A stretch of 64,000 nt of DNA from Phaeodactylum tricornutum CCAP 1055/1 (GCF_000150955.2 NC_011670.1:881359-945358), one strand, 5' to 3'. Shown: positions 42,527-53,131, counted from the stretch's first letter. Notes: a model not told the origin generated them from the sequence alone. Made by a program: numbers and translations.

Positions 42527-43567
42527 ATGAGTTCCGTACAAGACAGCAAGGTCCCCACCCTTTCGTCCGTCGGCTTTATCGGCGCCGGGAAGATGGCGAC
42601 GGCAATCATGGTAAGAAATGCGTGGTCGATATTACATTGGTTGTATGGATAAATCGGATATTAGCCTCACCCGCTGCTTGTTCCAATGGTATTGCGTAGG
42701 ATGGACTAGTTGCCAAATCGGTGGTATCCACGCCTGAATCTATTGCTTGCTCCGACGTCTTTGAAATGGCTGTCACGGATGCCTCCAAAAAAGGATATCA
42801 TGCAACCAAATCAAATCAAGAGGTCTGCCAACGTTCAAAAGATGCCATTATTCTAGCCGTCAAGCCCAACATTATTCCTGACATTTGTGCGGATGTCATG
42901 GATGCTGGTGGTAGCGCACTGATCATTAGTGTCGCTGCTGGTGTAACGCTGGAAACTCTGGAGAAGAATCTCCCTGGTCGTCGTGTGGTGCGGGTCATGC
43001 CCAACACCGCTTGTTTGGTCGGCGAAGCGGCGTCCGGGTACGCCATGGGATCCTTGTGCAATGCGGACGATAACAAGATTGTACAGTTGATCTTTGGTTC
43101 CTGTGGTCTGGCCCGCGAATTTAAGGAAGTCTTGCTGAACGCCGTAACTGGAGTTTCCGGCAGTGGGCCGGCGTACGTCTTTCAGTTCATTGAGGCGTTG
43201 GCTGATGGCGGCGTGCGGGCTGGTTTGCCTCGCGAAGACGCTGTTCTTCTGGCTGCTCAGACTTTGAAGGGAGCAGCAGAAATGGTTCTGGTGACCGGCA
43301 TGCATCCGGGCCAGCTCAAAGACATGGTCTGTTCGCCGGGAGGAACCACGATTACCGGTGTCGACGAGTTGGAAAAAGGGTACGTGCGACGACAGGGTGA
43401 ACGGGCTACTTGGCTTACGTTAACGCTGGACTTACAATTTGATTTGGGTTTAACCATACAGAGGATTACGGACGACTGTCATGCAAGCTGTCAAGGCTGC
43501 GACTCGACGCAGTATGCAGCTAGGCGGCATTACCGAAGAGGAAATCACCACGAAATACAACCTTTAA
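42527..43567 (+). CDS. proC: Pyrroline-5-carboxylate reductase
   Basis: Three exons, 42527-42610, 42700-43379 and 43462-43567, with 89- and 82-base introns (ATG|GTAAGA ... GCGTAG; GG|GTACGT ... ATACAG). They give 289 residues. The Rossmann motif is SVGFIGAGKMATAIM, split by intron 1. Family marks include VKPNIIPDI, RVVRVMPNTACLVGEAASGY and AVTGVSGSGPAYVFQFIEAL. DGGVRAGLPREDA and MVCSPGGTTITGVDELEKG follow. Intron 2 removal restores GLRTTVMQAVKAATRRSMQLG. The enzyme makes proline from P5C with NAD(P)H. With the start at 42527 there is no targeting sequence, so it is probably cytosolic unless the upstream leader exon mentioned for the preceding gap is used. Confidence 0.93.
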
Positions 43568-44092
43568 AGAAGCACGATGTTATACGCCTACAGAACTATT
43601 ACTCTCAATGCGAAAGAAAGTCCTACTTGCTCTTCATGAATGATAGCAGAACATTGAGGACTGCTGTAACTCTCTAGTTAACATCAGATGTAAACACAAA
43701 AATGTGCGATGAGCCTTTATCTGTCAGCCAAAAGAGATTCACGTGACTAACAGTAAGGACTGTCCGTCTCCCACACGAAGACTGATTTTGAGGGTATAGA
43801 AAGGATAGGGTAAATGATTGAGGAATCTAGAATTACATTTTGACATAGGGGGCTAAACATAATCACATATCCAGGCGTTGGTAACTTCACGACAGCCAAG
43901 AACGTTTACGCTCTAACTGTACGCCACGAAGATTCTTCCGATGCCGTGAGATGATGCTCACTTTCAGTTGGCCGTCGGAAGGCGTCTTTCTTACCGGCTA
44001 CTTCCAAGGCGTTCAACAGTGCGTGCATCATAACTACCACGGCTGCTACCCCGAAACATTTCTTTACGCGAGGAAAAACCCAAGTATACACC
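43568..44092. other. Intergenic region
   Basis: About 525 bases between proC and hisG, both plus-strand. The hisG frame stays open upstream to about 43950 but has no ATG. No other feature seen. Confidence 0.4.
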
Positions 44093-45061
44093 ATGGACCG
44101 CAAAAACTCGAGCCCCCCTGAGAATTGCCGGTTCGCCATTCCGAAAAAGGGACGCTTGCACGATAAAATTCTACAGATGCTTAAAGGTTCCGGTATAGAA
44201 TTTCGGCGTGAACCTCGCCTTGACGTTGCCCTCTGTGTTGACTTGCCGATCACGCTGGTCTTTCTGCCGGCGTCTGACATTGCCAAATATGTTGGAGAGG
44301 GCAATATTGATCTAGGCATCACTGGCTTGGACATTGTGAAGGAAAGTCAGGTCGAAGTGGACCACGTAATGGACCTGGGATTTGGAAAGTGCAAACTTTG
44401 TGTACAAGTACCTAGCGACGACAATATCACAGACGTCAGTACATTGGCGGGTAAGCGCATTGTTACTTCGTTTCCGGAACTTACTAAACAGTTTTTCCAG
44501 CCATTTGACGATGAACTCGGTGTTGAGACAAAGGTCAAGTTTGTTTCGGGTTCTGTCGAAGCAGCCTGTGGGCTCGGTTTAGCTGATGGTATTGTGGATC
44601 TTGTGGAGACAGGAACAACGATGCGGGTAAGGAAGGACTGTTTGAATCATATTTGGAGTCCTTTAGTGTTGCGGCAGGATTGCTAAAACCATGTGTGATT
44701 TCTTTAGGCTGCCGGCCTTGAAGTTGTTGCCGATATTATCTCGACCCAGGCCATGCTGATTGCTAACACGCATACCAAGCACATTGATATCATCCACCTG
44801 ATAAAGCGTCGCTTAGAGGGGTACATTACGGCCACAAAGTACGTTATGCTAGTGTACAATGTTTCGAACGAATTGGTGGAGAGAGCGGTGGCGATCACCC
44901 CTGGAAAGCGGTCACCGACTATCACGGCTCTAGATGACGGTAACTCCAAGGCGGTTTCCAGTCTTGTACTCGCCAAGGAGGTTAACCAAAAAATGGATGC
45001 TTTGCATGATATCGGAGCTACAGATATCCTTGTGCTTGACATTTCCAACTCCCGTATGTAA
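44093..45061 (+). CDS. hisG: ATP phosphoribosyltransferase, long form
   Basis: Exons 44093-44626 and 44708-45061 around an 81-base intron (CGG|GTAAGG ... TTTAG, phase 0) give 295 residues. RFAIPKKGRLHDKILQML opens the catalytic fold. YVGEGNIDLGITGLDIVKE and KLCVQVPSD follow. The PRPP-binding region is near SGSVEAACGLGLADGIVDLVE and TGTTMR, then AAGLEVVADI after the splice. The C-terminal ACT-like regulatory domain (LVYNVSNELVERAVAITPGK, SPTITALDDG) marks the long form, which does not need HisZ and is normally inhibited by histidine. It catalyses the first step of histidine synthesis. No N-terminal targeting sequence is visible with this start, which is odd for a pathway usually plastidial in algae. 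Confidence 0.93.
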
Positions 45062-45209
45062 TGATTTCAAATAAAAGGGCTTGCAATAAGACGGCAATAC
45101 AACAGGCTTAAAAAAAATCGACATGGGAAATTTCTACCCTAGTATGGATTACCATAACGTCTTTTGGCGCACCCGTCGTCAGCCACTTCCTTAACTTTGT
45201 AACAGCAAT

Positions 45210-46166
45210 CTACTTTTCGGCAACGGGTTCCTTTTCGGTCTCCGTGGTGTCCTCCTCCAAGCCGCGACCACTTCCAAACATGACACCCACGATGAATTCT
45301 TTGCCTCTTTTGATGACACGGTCGCTAAATCGTACACCGTCAGGTAAAATGATGCGATCGGTTCGAATGACATCCTTGAATTGAAGACCGCTACATTCCA
45401 TATCCAAGCTTTCAGGAATATCAACACCATCCTCAACAAAGCACTCAATTGACCGTTGGATTGGAATAATGAAGCCATCACGCTTCAAAGCAGGGCTTTC
45501 TTCTGTGTTGATAAATGATACAGGGAACTTGATAGGTCTGCCAGGGTGGTATCGGCAAAAATTGGCACAGTAAATCGTTGAATTCACGGGATGTCGCTGC
45601 AAATTTTGGGGAAGAACCCTGTGAGTGGTTCCCTCTGTATCCTCTGGTCCATCCAATACGGTGATGTCGTAGACACGAGACTCAAAGTCACGATGATAGC
45701 GATCCAGCTCCCTTTGAAGTACTGCCCAGGGAGTTTTGACATATATCTCAGATTCTGGTTGTTTTGAAAAAATCCCCAAGTTTGGATCGCTGCCCCGTAT
45801 AGTGCCTGGAATCATATTCTTCCAGCGAAGTCTTCTACAGGCCCGGCTTCCTTCTTCCGTTTCCACATCGCGTAGGTAAGTTTGCATGGGCCGGATGTTC
45901 CGGGGATAACGCGACTCCACTTTTTTGTCGATTTTTCTATGAGAAGTCGCGAGTCTGTCTCCATCTTTCGCACCTGTTTGCGCCTCATTAAATGCTTCAG
46001 GAAAGTTTACCTCAAAAAACTCCACTAGGTCGGGGTCGGTAGCCATTGCCTCCGCCGTTACTCCATGGATGAACTTCGATGGATCTGCTTTCAGCGTGCT
46101 AAAGCTTTGTACACGACGACAGAGAACTGCCGTATGACGCCGACTCATCAGAAGTAATGAATTCAT
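45210..46166 (-). CDS. bL25-family ribosomal protein, probably mitochondrial
   Basis: 318 residues from the ATG at 46166. The leader MNSLLLMSRRHTAVLCRRVQ is basic and Arg-rich without acids, as in mitochondrial presequences. Residues ~115-195 carry RRLRWKNMIPGTIRGSDPN and PWAVLQRELDRYHRDFESRV, the bL25 RNA-binding fold. The C-terminal beta domain has KFPVSFINTEESPALKRDGF, ECFVEDGVDIPESLDMECSG and RIILPDGVRFSD, matching the TL5/CTC-type C-terminal domain. bL25 binds 5S rRNA in bacteria; here the N-terminal extension of ~100 residues is long. The C-terminus is acidic (EEDTTETEKEPVAEK). Confidence 0.82.
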   Translation of the reverse strand: MNSLLLMSRRHTAVLCRRVQSFSTLKADPSKFIHGVTAEAMATDPDLVEFFEVNFPEAFNEAQTGAKDGDRLATSHRKIDKKVESRYPRNIRPMQTYLRDVETEEGSRACRRLRWKNMIPGTIRGSDPNLGIFSKQPESEIYVKTPWAVLQRELDRYHRDFESRVYDITVLDGPEDTEGTTHRVLPQNLQRHPVNSTIYCANFCRYHPGRPIKFPVSFINTEESPALKRDGFIIPIQRSIECFVEDGVDIPESLDMECSGLQFKDVIRTDRIILPDGVRFSDRVIKRGKEFIVGVMFGSGRGLEEDTTETEKEPVAEK

Positions 46167-46658
46167 GCCAAGCTTAAACTGGAGGTATCTGTAATGTAAA
46201 AATGACAAGACCTGCAACGTCCTATGTTGTCATCGCTCGATGTTGGCCATCTCGGGAGGTCAGTCGCCTCACAGTCCACAATCCTTTTTTTCGACCGTCG
46301 AAGTCGGTCTGTCGTCAGACAGACACCAAACCGGTGATGAGCTTCATTGACCGTGAGTTATCGGTGGTCTTTATTTGATAGTTACATTAACTGCTTTTGT
46401 CTCTTCATTTCTTTTCACAGTCAGTCAGATAGATTCTTCTCTTCCTAGAGCTTTAACAATAAAGTATGATGAACACCCTACTCACCACGTTAAAAATTCA
46501 ACAAAATGCTCATTCATATCTCGGATGAGAAAAACGTTGTGTTGATGAGGTCCTAGCGCCTCCGTAGCATGTAATAATTGGTAGGGCAGCATAGCTTTTT
46601 GACAGGAATCTAATAAGTGTACAAATAGACAAAGCATGGAATGCGGTAAGAAAATCTA
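46167..46658. other. Intergenic region
   Basis: About 490 bases between the bL25-like start and the RsmE-like stop, both minus-strand; AT-rich in its left half. No coding or RNA feature recognised. Confidence 0.4.
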
Positions 46659-47660
46659 CTATTGCTGTTGATCAGCGCAAATATCATGAGCCAAACTTAG
46701 GAGACTGACTACCGCACAATCCGAGCGTAGAACACGCGCACCCATCGTAATTTGCTGAAAGCCACAATCGCGAAAACGATCCAACTCGTCAGGCTCTTCC
46801 CAGCCACCTTCGGGGCCCACGGCTACCACGAGTCTCGAGGACTTCACCGGGAACTCGACTTGCTTCATCTTTTTCAATGAGCCCATTGGATCGGATGTCC
46901 TTTGTGGATGAGCAATGGCCCTGGCGTATTGGTTCTTTGGAAAAATCTCGTCCACCTCATTGGTGAGGAAATCACGAAGGTTACGCACAATGTGCAGTTG
47001 AGGTAAGCGAACGTCTCCTGCCTGACAAAGCCCCTCGATGAGCTTTTCCCGGAGTTCTTCGGGGTTGCGAAGCAGGTGACTGCCGAAATAATCCTTGGGA
47101 ACTTTTTGTGCCTGCGCCAATACTAAGTGGTTGACGCCCATTTGTGATATCATAGGAAGCATTCTTCCTAGCTGCAATGGTCGCGGCAATGCCAAGATCA
47201 AACTGACCGACGGTACTAGTTGTTCCGCGGGTGCCTGAAGTCCATTGAGATGAATGTGCAGTGACCCAGGAGGATTTCCATTCCCCAGTGGCTCGGCTTT
47301 TTTCACCTTCCCTTCCGGTATCCATTGCACGGTAGCATCGTCAGTCAGCAAGCCTTGATGGACCTCACAGCTTACCAGCCCAGCGCGAATAGTATTTCCA
47401 TTGCGCAAACCCAAAATCTTGGATGCATGAATTGTTCGAAAATCGTCTCTCGGCAAAGTGATACTAGGAAGCTCAGTGTCGGTGTACTTGACTTCGGACG
47501 TATCGAAAAGGAAGCGGTTTAGTCGACATACTGTGCTCAAGTGAACACTAAATTTCCGATACCCCTGTGGTCGCAGGGTGCCTACCCACGCGCGAGATGC
47601 GCGCGGCAGTTGCATCGACACGAGCAAAAGTAATGGCATCGCTAGTCTCCGATTGCACAT
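46659..47660 (-). CDS. rsmE: RsmE-like 16S rRNA (uracil-N3) methyltransferase, plastid-type leader
   Basis: 333 residues. The leader MPLLLLVSMQLPRASRAWVG (from Met-8) is hydrophobic then A-W, a plastid-type cleavage context. The PUA-like N-terminal domain covers LNRFLFDTSEVKYT to about residue 130. The SPOUT domain has LILALPRPLQLGRMLPMISQ and MGVNHLVLAQAQKV. The SAM-binding knot is VVAVGPEGGWEEPDELDRF, then FQQITMGARVLRSDCAVVSL, both standard RsmE signatures. RsmE methylates U1498 of bacterial 16S rRNA, so a plastid 16S target is likely. It is inferred plastidial from the leader only. Confidence 0.9.
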   Translation of the reverse strand: MCNRRLAMPLLLLVSMQLPRASRAWVGTLRPQGYRKFSVHLSTVCRLNRFLFDTSEVKYTDTELPSITLPRDDFRTIHASKILGLRNGNTIRAGLVSCEVHQGLLTDDATVQWIPEGKVKKAEPLGNGNPPGSLHIHLNGLQAPAEQLVPSVSLILALPRPLQLGRMLPMISQMGVNHLVLAQAQKVPKDYFGSHLLRNPEELREKLIEGLCQAGDVRLPQLHIVRNLRDFLTNEVDEIFPKNQYARAIAHPQRTSDPMGSLKKMKQVEFPVKSSRLVVAVGPEGGWEEPDELDRFRDCGFQQITMGARVLRSDCAVVSLLSLAHDICADQQQ

Positions 47661-48101
47661 CTCGATGAAGCCAGCATTTACGTCGCGCGCAGGCTGAAAA
47701 CGTGTATCAAAATCTGATCGTCTGGATTTACATTGGAACGAAGGCTACCTTCGCAATTAGCGTCGTAGTCGGAAGGATTGATGGATAAACGCCCAACTGG
47801 ATACCACAGAGCCTTTTATGGTTAACTGTTGTAAACTAGACAAGAAAGCCGAATTCGACATTCGAAATTGGAAGTTGCATTTCACCATCACATTCCAATC
47901 TTTGTTTACGTACAGAAGGACAGTTGTATTTTTGATGTGACGTCAGAAGTGCGTGAGTATCCCAGCCAAACTACCTATCGCGCTCCATGGCGTTGTTAAT
48001 TTCTAACCGGCCCGCCCGCCCGGCAGTGACGACGATGGCGATACGCGACACGACATACCTTTGCCCTGTTTCTAGTTAATACTGTCAAATAGTTTTCCAT
48101 C
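47661..48101. other. Divergent intergenic region
   Basis: About 440 bases between the RsmE-like and GcvH genes, which point away from each other. Both promoters lie here. No other element recognised. Confidence 0.4.
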
Positions 48102-48664
48102 ATGGCAACTGTAAGCTTCCTTGCCCGTGCCGCCACCCGCCGAACCTTCGACAAGGTTGTGCGTTCAAACCAGTTCGCTAGCATCGGAGCGGCTCGCTTC
48201 GCTAGCTACTTCACTCCCGGTACGCCCAGCGAATCTTACCACCTCCTTTCTAAAGGAATCGCACTCCGGTCTGCAAATCAACTAACACCTCCTTTTACTT
48301 ACGCTCAGCTCATGAATATGTGAAGGTTGAGGGAAACATCGGCACCTGCGGAATCACTGACTTTGCTCAGGCCGCTCTCGGGGATATCGTCTTCGTGGAT
48401 CTGCCCGAAGTCGGTGATTCATTTGACAAAGGCGATAGCTTCGGTAGTGTCGAATCCGTTAAAGCCGCTTCTGATGTCTATGCTCCAATCTCTGGAACTG
48501 TCGTCGAAATTAACGATAAGCTCAGTGATGATCCTGGTCTTGTAAACACGCAGGCTGAGGGTGAAGCTTGGTTTATTAAGATCGAAATGGCCGAATCGGG
48601 AGACGTGGATGATTTGCTCGGACCGGATGCTTACAAGGAACATTGTGAAAAGGAAGCCCACTAA
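48102..48664 (+). CDS. gcvH: Glycine cleavage system H protein, mitochondrial
   Basis: Exons 48102-48219 and 48309-48664 around an 89-base intron (CCCG|GTACGC ... GCTCAG) give 157 residues. Residues 1-35 form a basic mitochondrial presequence (MATVSFLARAATRRTFDKVV). The splice yields YFTPAHEYVKVEG, the H-protein opening. The lipoylation site is the Lys in FGSVESVKAASDVYAPISG. Flanking marks are IGTCGITDFAQAALGDIVFV and LVNTQAEGEAWFIKI. H protein shuttles the aminomethyl group between P, T and L proteins in photorespiratory glycine breakdown. Its 3' end converges on MCM10 with 75 bases between stops. Confidence 0.95.
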
Positions 48665-48739
48665 GCAGTCCGCATTTTGTCAAAATGGTGAAGGCTGCAC
48701 TTATTAGAATGTGCTCAAGATTAAAGATTTCATTGACTT

Positions 48740-50797
48740 TTAGTTGAAGCGACTCCATCTATTTGCGGACCATTCAATACCACTGCCTAGAGTTAAGCCG
48801 CCATCATTGGCATCCTTGCTAGCCAAATCCAGGCGTCGTTCAGATGTAGATTTGGCTTGAACAATCTCTCGCTTCGTGGCAACGCTGTGTCCTCGGCGTA
48901 CACATCCAGCTGGTTTGAACGGGGACGATTTTCGGCATTGCTGACAGTACCATTCTTTTCGAATAGCTGTCTTATCCTTGTCACCGAGGGTCTTCGACTT
49001 GGCCACCTTGCTCTGTTTCTTTCCTTCTTGTTCCTCGAGTTCAGTAACGACGCGCCGGCTTCTGGCATATTCTTCTGCACTGACCTCGTCCGCGAATTGG
49101 CTTGTAGCGGCGGAAGCATTTTGAATGTCGATGTCATCAAGCAACGCATAAAATTCCTCCCTTCGGTCTTGCTGTCTTACAGCTGAGCAATCGGCCCCTG
49201 ATAATGGGCGAGACGCTTTAAAAACGGAACTCTGGCTACCTCCGCCATCCTGTTCCCGCAGTCGACACGCCAAGATCTGTTGTTGCGACAGAACCTGGGC
49301 CGCCCTTGCCTTTTCCTTGACATCGCTCGTCTGTATCATAGGTACTCGCTTGGTTATGCGTGCAGTCTGAAACATCTGTGAGGGCTTAGGAACTGGTACG
49401 GACCCGTTGAAGTTTCTTGTGTCGGTATTGACAAATCTGCGCTGGCGTTTTTGGTTATGTGCGTTGCCAAGTGGAGTGCGCTTCTTGGAAGCTTTTTGTA
49501 ACCAATCTTCTGTGACCGAGTGCGAGGTTGAAGCCGGCGGGCTAACCCGGTTGACTGTAAACGGTTTTCGTATGGTGGTGTCCTGGATACGTACGGAATT
49601 GGGTGGAGAAAACCCACCCCTCGCGTGCGACGATGCGGTGGAAGATGCTCCTTTGGCGTACGGATTGAGCAATCCTCTCCCTGGAATTTCGACTGACTTA
49701 GTAGCTGACTGTTTCGGATTCAAAATAGTATTTTTGTTCATAGCAGGTTGGCTGCGTGATAGTGTTGGCTGCTGGAAAGGAAGTAAGCATCCCGCCCCAG
49801 GGGCGGTAGACTGAGCTAGAAAGTCAGACATCATTTGGGCGGATCGCAATTTCGTTTGTTGCTTTGGTGTCTGAAAGGGTTTAACACCACCAGGTGGTAT
49901 CATCACTCTAGTCTGAATTCTAGGGAAAGCGACGGCTTGATTTCGGAGGTTTTGGAGGGCGGATGTGGAGGTGTGGTTGGCTGTGCCCGTCTTGACGTTG
50001 GCCTGTTTCCGGTGTGGATTGCAATACTCACTGATGCGCTTATCCACGAAGTGACCGCAAAATTTACCACCAGCAACCCAATGACCGTTATCGTTTTTCC
50101 CCCGGACCGCAGCCTTGCAAGTTCCGTAGTCACGGGCATCAGCGACGTCCAAAAGCTGACGTTCCTCGTTGACAGAAAACGAAATGGAGGTGTCTCCCTG
50201 GGCTGCACCTTTAGCAGGAATTAAGCGAGGATTGACCAAGGCCACCACTTTACCAGGGATACAGCTACGGCAGTGCTTACCGTAAGCGGAACCAAACAAC
50301 AATACGGAAACAGCTGGACCCGTATTTAGTGATCCGAGAGTAACAACACAATAAGCATTTCCCGAAGAGGCAACTCGTGTACCCGAGTTGGAAAACACGA
50401 TGCCGACCGTCATCACGTTGGTACGCCCGCAAACAGTTGCTTGGTCTATTATTGAGGCCGGCTCTAGCAGCAAACGATTCAAATACTCGAGACTCATGGC
50501 CGCCAAGCTTGCCGGTGATTGGTAAGGATGTGCTGTTAGAATGTCCAACAACTGCGACCCCGAGATCTTTCGCTTGATCATACGAATACCAACTCGACCG
50601 TCCACACTCAGAGACAATTGGTGCTGCGGTTCAAGATGCACGGCATCCTGAATGTCAGTTGCTAGCGCGGGTGTGGTCTTTTGTTCTAGGGAAACATTGC
50701 GGGCTTGTCGGACGATATGTTCTGGTATCTTTGAGTGGGAACTTTTGCTGTTGTCTTCCAGAGGCTCGTCCTCCATCAATGCTAGCAGATGATCCAT
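48740..50797 (-). CDS. MCM10: DNA replication factor MCM10
   Basis: 685 residues, single exon. An N-terminal disordered region is followed by an OB-fold at about residues 110-215 (NVMTVGIVFSNSGTR, AYCVVTLGSLNTGPAVSVLL, GKVVALVNPRLIPA). A CCCH zinc finger at about 222-260 follows (YGTCKAAVRG, FCGHFVDKRISEYCNPH). These form the conserved Mcm10 internal DNA-binding domain. The C-terminus has a second zinc ribbon (WYCQQCRKSSPFKPAGC with RRGHSV) as in animal Mcm10. The linker contains basic stretches (KKRTPLGNAHNQKRQRRF) fitting a nuclear signal. It activates the CMG helicase at origins and contacts polymerase alpha. An unusual insertion lies between the first and second zinc-finger cysteines. Confidence 0.9.
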   Translation of the reverse strand: MDHLLALMEDEPLEDNSKSSHSKIPEHIVRQARNVSLEQKTTPALATDIQDAVHLEPQHQLSLSVDGRVGIRMIKRKISGSQLLDILTAHPYQSPASLAAMSLEYLNRLLLEPASIIDQATVCGRTNVMTVGIVFSNSGTRVASSGNAYCVVTLGSLNTGPAVSVLLFGSAYGKHCRSCIPGKVVALVNPRLIPAKGAAQGDTSISFSVNEERQLLDVADARDYGTCKAAVRGKNDNGHWVAGGKFCGHFVDKRISEYCNPHRKQANVKTGTANHTSTSALQNLRNQAVAFPRIQTRVMIPPGGVKPFQTPKQQTKLRSAQMMSDFLAQSTAPGAGCLLPFQQPTLSRSQPAMNKNTILNPKQSATKSVEIPGRGLLNPYAKGASSTASSHARGGFSPPNSVRIQDTTIRKPFTVNRVSPPASTSHSVTEDWLQKASKKRTPLGNAHNQKRQRRFVNTDTRNFNGSVPVPKPSQMFQTARITKRVPMIQTSDVKEKARAAQVLSQQQILACRLREQDGGGSQSSVFKASRPLSGADCSAVRQQDRREEFYALLDDIDIQNASAATSQFADEVSAEEYARSRRVVTELEEQEGKKQSKVAKSKTLGDKDKTAIRKEWYCQQCRKSSPFKPAGCVRRGHSVATKREIVQAKSTSERRLDLASKDANDGGLTLGSGIEWSANRWSRFN

Positions 50798-51243
50798 AGC
50801 GTCAACAGACGAGAAAATGCAGTAGCTTACTTCCGGAGCAGACTTTTTGTCCTAACATCTGATGGTGGATGGTGAAGTATGTTCTTGTTGTCCTTCGTCA
50901 AGGCGAACAGGACTGCGTGTAATACCTATATCGATTTACTTTCAATCAGGTCGGCATGACATGGAGCCTAATGTGGCAAGGAGTTCACCGTTGAGTGAAA
51001 ATAATGTTAATTGAAAACATCTAATTGTTCAAGTCAAACTGCAGGTACTTAGAATGACGTCGCGGCAGCCTGCCTCCAGAGTCGGCGCGAACACTGACTT
51101 GATTAGCTCGTTTGCTGGCACGCCCACATACGAAATGTACATCAGGAAAAAGCCCTAACTGTAAATGTAAAAAGTCTATAATTGACGTCAAACCCCCTCC
51201 AGGTATACTCTGAATGTCTGCACTGTCATTCGATGCTTTGACA
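50798..51243. other. Intergenic region
   Basis: About 450 bases between the MCM10 start and the uncertain 3' end of the aminotransferase. Promoter of MCM10 on the minus strand. If the aminotransferase has further 3' exons they would fall here, but I find no convincing one. Confidence 0.35.
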
Positions 51244-52562
51244 CTATGCTACTTTCCATAGCGTAGCAATCTGATCCAGACAATACAGTTTTGCGACAGG
51301 GCTACTTACGGGTGGATAGTATTCACGGTTGAACAACATGAATCCAATTCTTATATTTGGCACAGAGCTCTGGATTGGACCCTGTTTGAATGCTCGTGAG
51401 CATACTGAAAAGCCTCTTTGTGAAAGATCCAGTTTATCCGTTACCAAGTATTATCATGTCCTCGTTTCTCTCTCCATTCAAGATACTCACACAACCAACC
51501 GGGGTAATTACGGCACCCGTTCCACAGCAAAAGGCCTCTCTGGCTTCTCGCAAATCATCAAGGGTCAGTCGTCCAGTAATTATTTTGTAACCACATTCTG
51601 TTTTTGCCAGCTCCATTATGGACTCTCTGGTAACTCCTGGGAGAATTGTCTCGGTATCCAAAGTTGGTGTGACAATTGTGTTGTTAGGAAAAATGGCAGA
51701 GAAGTTACTCGCCCCCGCTTCCTCAACCGCCTCCCCCGTGACGGCATCAAGGCACAGAATTTCGTCAAACCCGCGTTCTTTCACTCGTTTCTGCGCCAAG
51801 AAAGCGGGTGCGTAGTTACCAGTTGCCTTGACGGCGCCGCTACCACCAGGAGCTGCGCGACTGTAGCCCCGGACCGCTTGTAAACGAATCGCTTTCAAAT
51901 CACCCTTGAAGTAATCTAACATTATCGGTACCAAATGGCGTTAGACAGTGAATTCGAGACAACTACTCATGATTTGAATCATGGGCACACCACTTACTAC
52001 CAACCGGAGAACAGAATATGCAAAACGTGGTTTCAGTGCTGGGTTTCACGCCCAATCCGGCCCCAGTTCCCATTAGCAGTGGGCGTAAATACAAAGCTCC
52101 TTTTTGATGCGGTGGAACCCATCGAGCGTTCGCCCGAACAACCGACTCTGCCGCTTTGACAAATACATCGGTCGGAACTGGGGGTAATAAAAAGCGACGG
52201 GCCCCCTGTTGCATGCGGGCAGCGTTCATTTGTGGACGGAACATTACGATCGAGCCGTCCTCGCGCCGAAACGCTTTGAGACCTTCAAAAAGTGCCTGTC
52301 CATAGTTGAGGACGGTTTCCGACGGGGATAAGTGCAGTTTGCTCATGGGTTCTATGGCATCCGATGAGTATGATGGCTCTTGACTTTCATGCACCTGGAC
52401 CGTGTTCACCCACATGGCGTCGGTTTCCACGCCATTCAACCCAAATCCAAAGTCGTCCCAGTCGATATCAGACACAGGGTCAGCATGGCGTTTTGCGGGA
52501 GCATTAACCGACGCCGCAACGACCAGGAATCCGCAAAGAGCTGCTGAAAGGCGAGCAAGCAT
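51244..52562 (-). CDS. Branched-chain amino-acid aminotransferase (3' end uncertain)
   Basis: Exon 1 is 52562-51998. An 82-base intron (GGTA|GTAAGT ... TGTTAG) joins SPVG to NYFKGDLKAI in exon 2 from 51915. Family marks are WDDFGFGLNGVETDAMWVN, LNYGQALFEGLKAFRREDG, FRPQMNAARMQQGARR, LYLRPLLMGTGAGLG, RAAPGGSGAVKATGNYAPAF and the CLDAVTGEAVEEAGASNF region. The PLP Lys is in VKATGNYAPAF, with TRESIMELAK later. The main frame stops at 51434 after ITPVGCVSILNGE, short of the usual C-terminal G-P-V-x-x-L-Y element. A segment ending at 51244 (SSPVAKLYCLDQIATLW) looks like it, so a last intron probably exists, but I cannot fix it. The N-terminus MLARLSAALCGFLVVAASVNA is a signal-like leader. It catalyses transamination of Leu, Ile and Val. 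Confidence 0.78.
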
Positions 52563-52968
52563 TGTCTTTTGGTCGGCGCCGCGACGAAATAATGAGCTAC
52601 GGCCAGAGAAAAAACCTTAAGACGTAGAGGTAGTCAAGAAGATTTGAGAGCCACCAGTTTGACAGTGAGTGGTTAATTGTTCACAGTCCTCACAATGAAC
52701 AATTCTGGGTCTAGTTTGCTCGCAGGTCACTGGTCTGATCGTGTTCTTGTTTTTGTCGTTGTGATGGAAGGAGTGCAGGTTTGGATCCGCCGTCAAGGCG
52801 CAACAGACCAATACGTCCCAAGGGGCTAATCATTCTGTAGAAAGGAGCACGCCGAAAATAAATCTCAAATGTGTATTTGAATTTAAAAATTAATATCACC
52901 GGAAAGAGGTGCTTTTGAGTTTCGTATGCTGGTGTTTTGTCCGCCCATTCTGACGATTTCCTCTATAG
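52563..52968. other. Aminotransferase 5' flank next to the LTR element
   Basis: About 400 bases between the aminotransferase ATG and the left LTR boundary. It must hold the aminotransferase promoter and, before the insertion, was contiguous with the GT31 upstream region at 59934 onward. No element recognised. Confidence 0.5.
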
Positions 52969-53131
52969 TAGAAAACTGCAACGATAACCGACTAGAATCG
53001 CACTAGAATAGCACAAGATCACTAGTGTAGTTACGAAACAGAGCAAAACACAAATTATACCATTATCTGCCTGAGCAGACCAGTCTTAGTCTAACGTACA
53101 TATGACAGACGCTTGACGTGGGGTTTTTCTA
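52969..53131 (-). repeat. 3' LTR of the copia element
   Basis: About 163 bp, essentially identical to the copy at 59771-59933. It carries short terminal inverted ends TAGAAAA/TTTTCTA. A purine-rich tract (TGAGGGGA on the minus strand) lies immediately inside it, as expected for the plus-strand primer site. The flanking ATAG on its left matches the bases after the other LTR. Confidence 0.93.
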
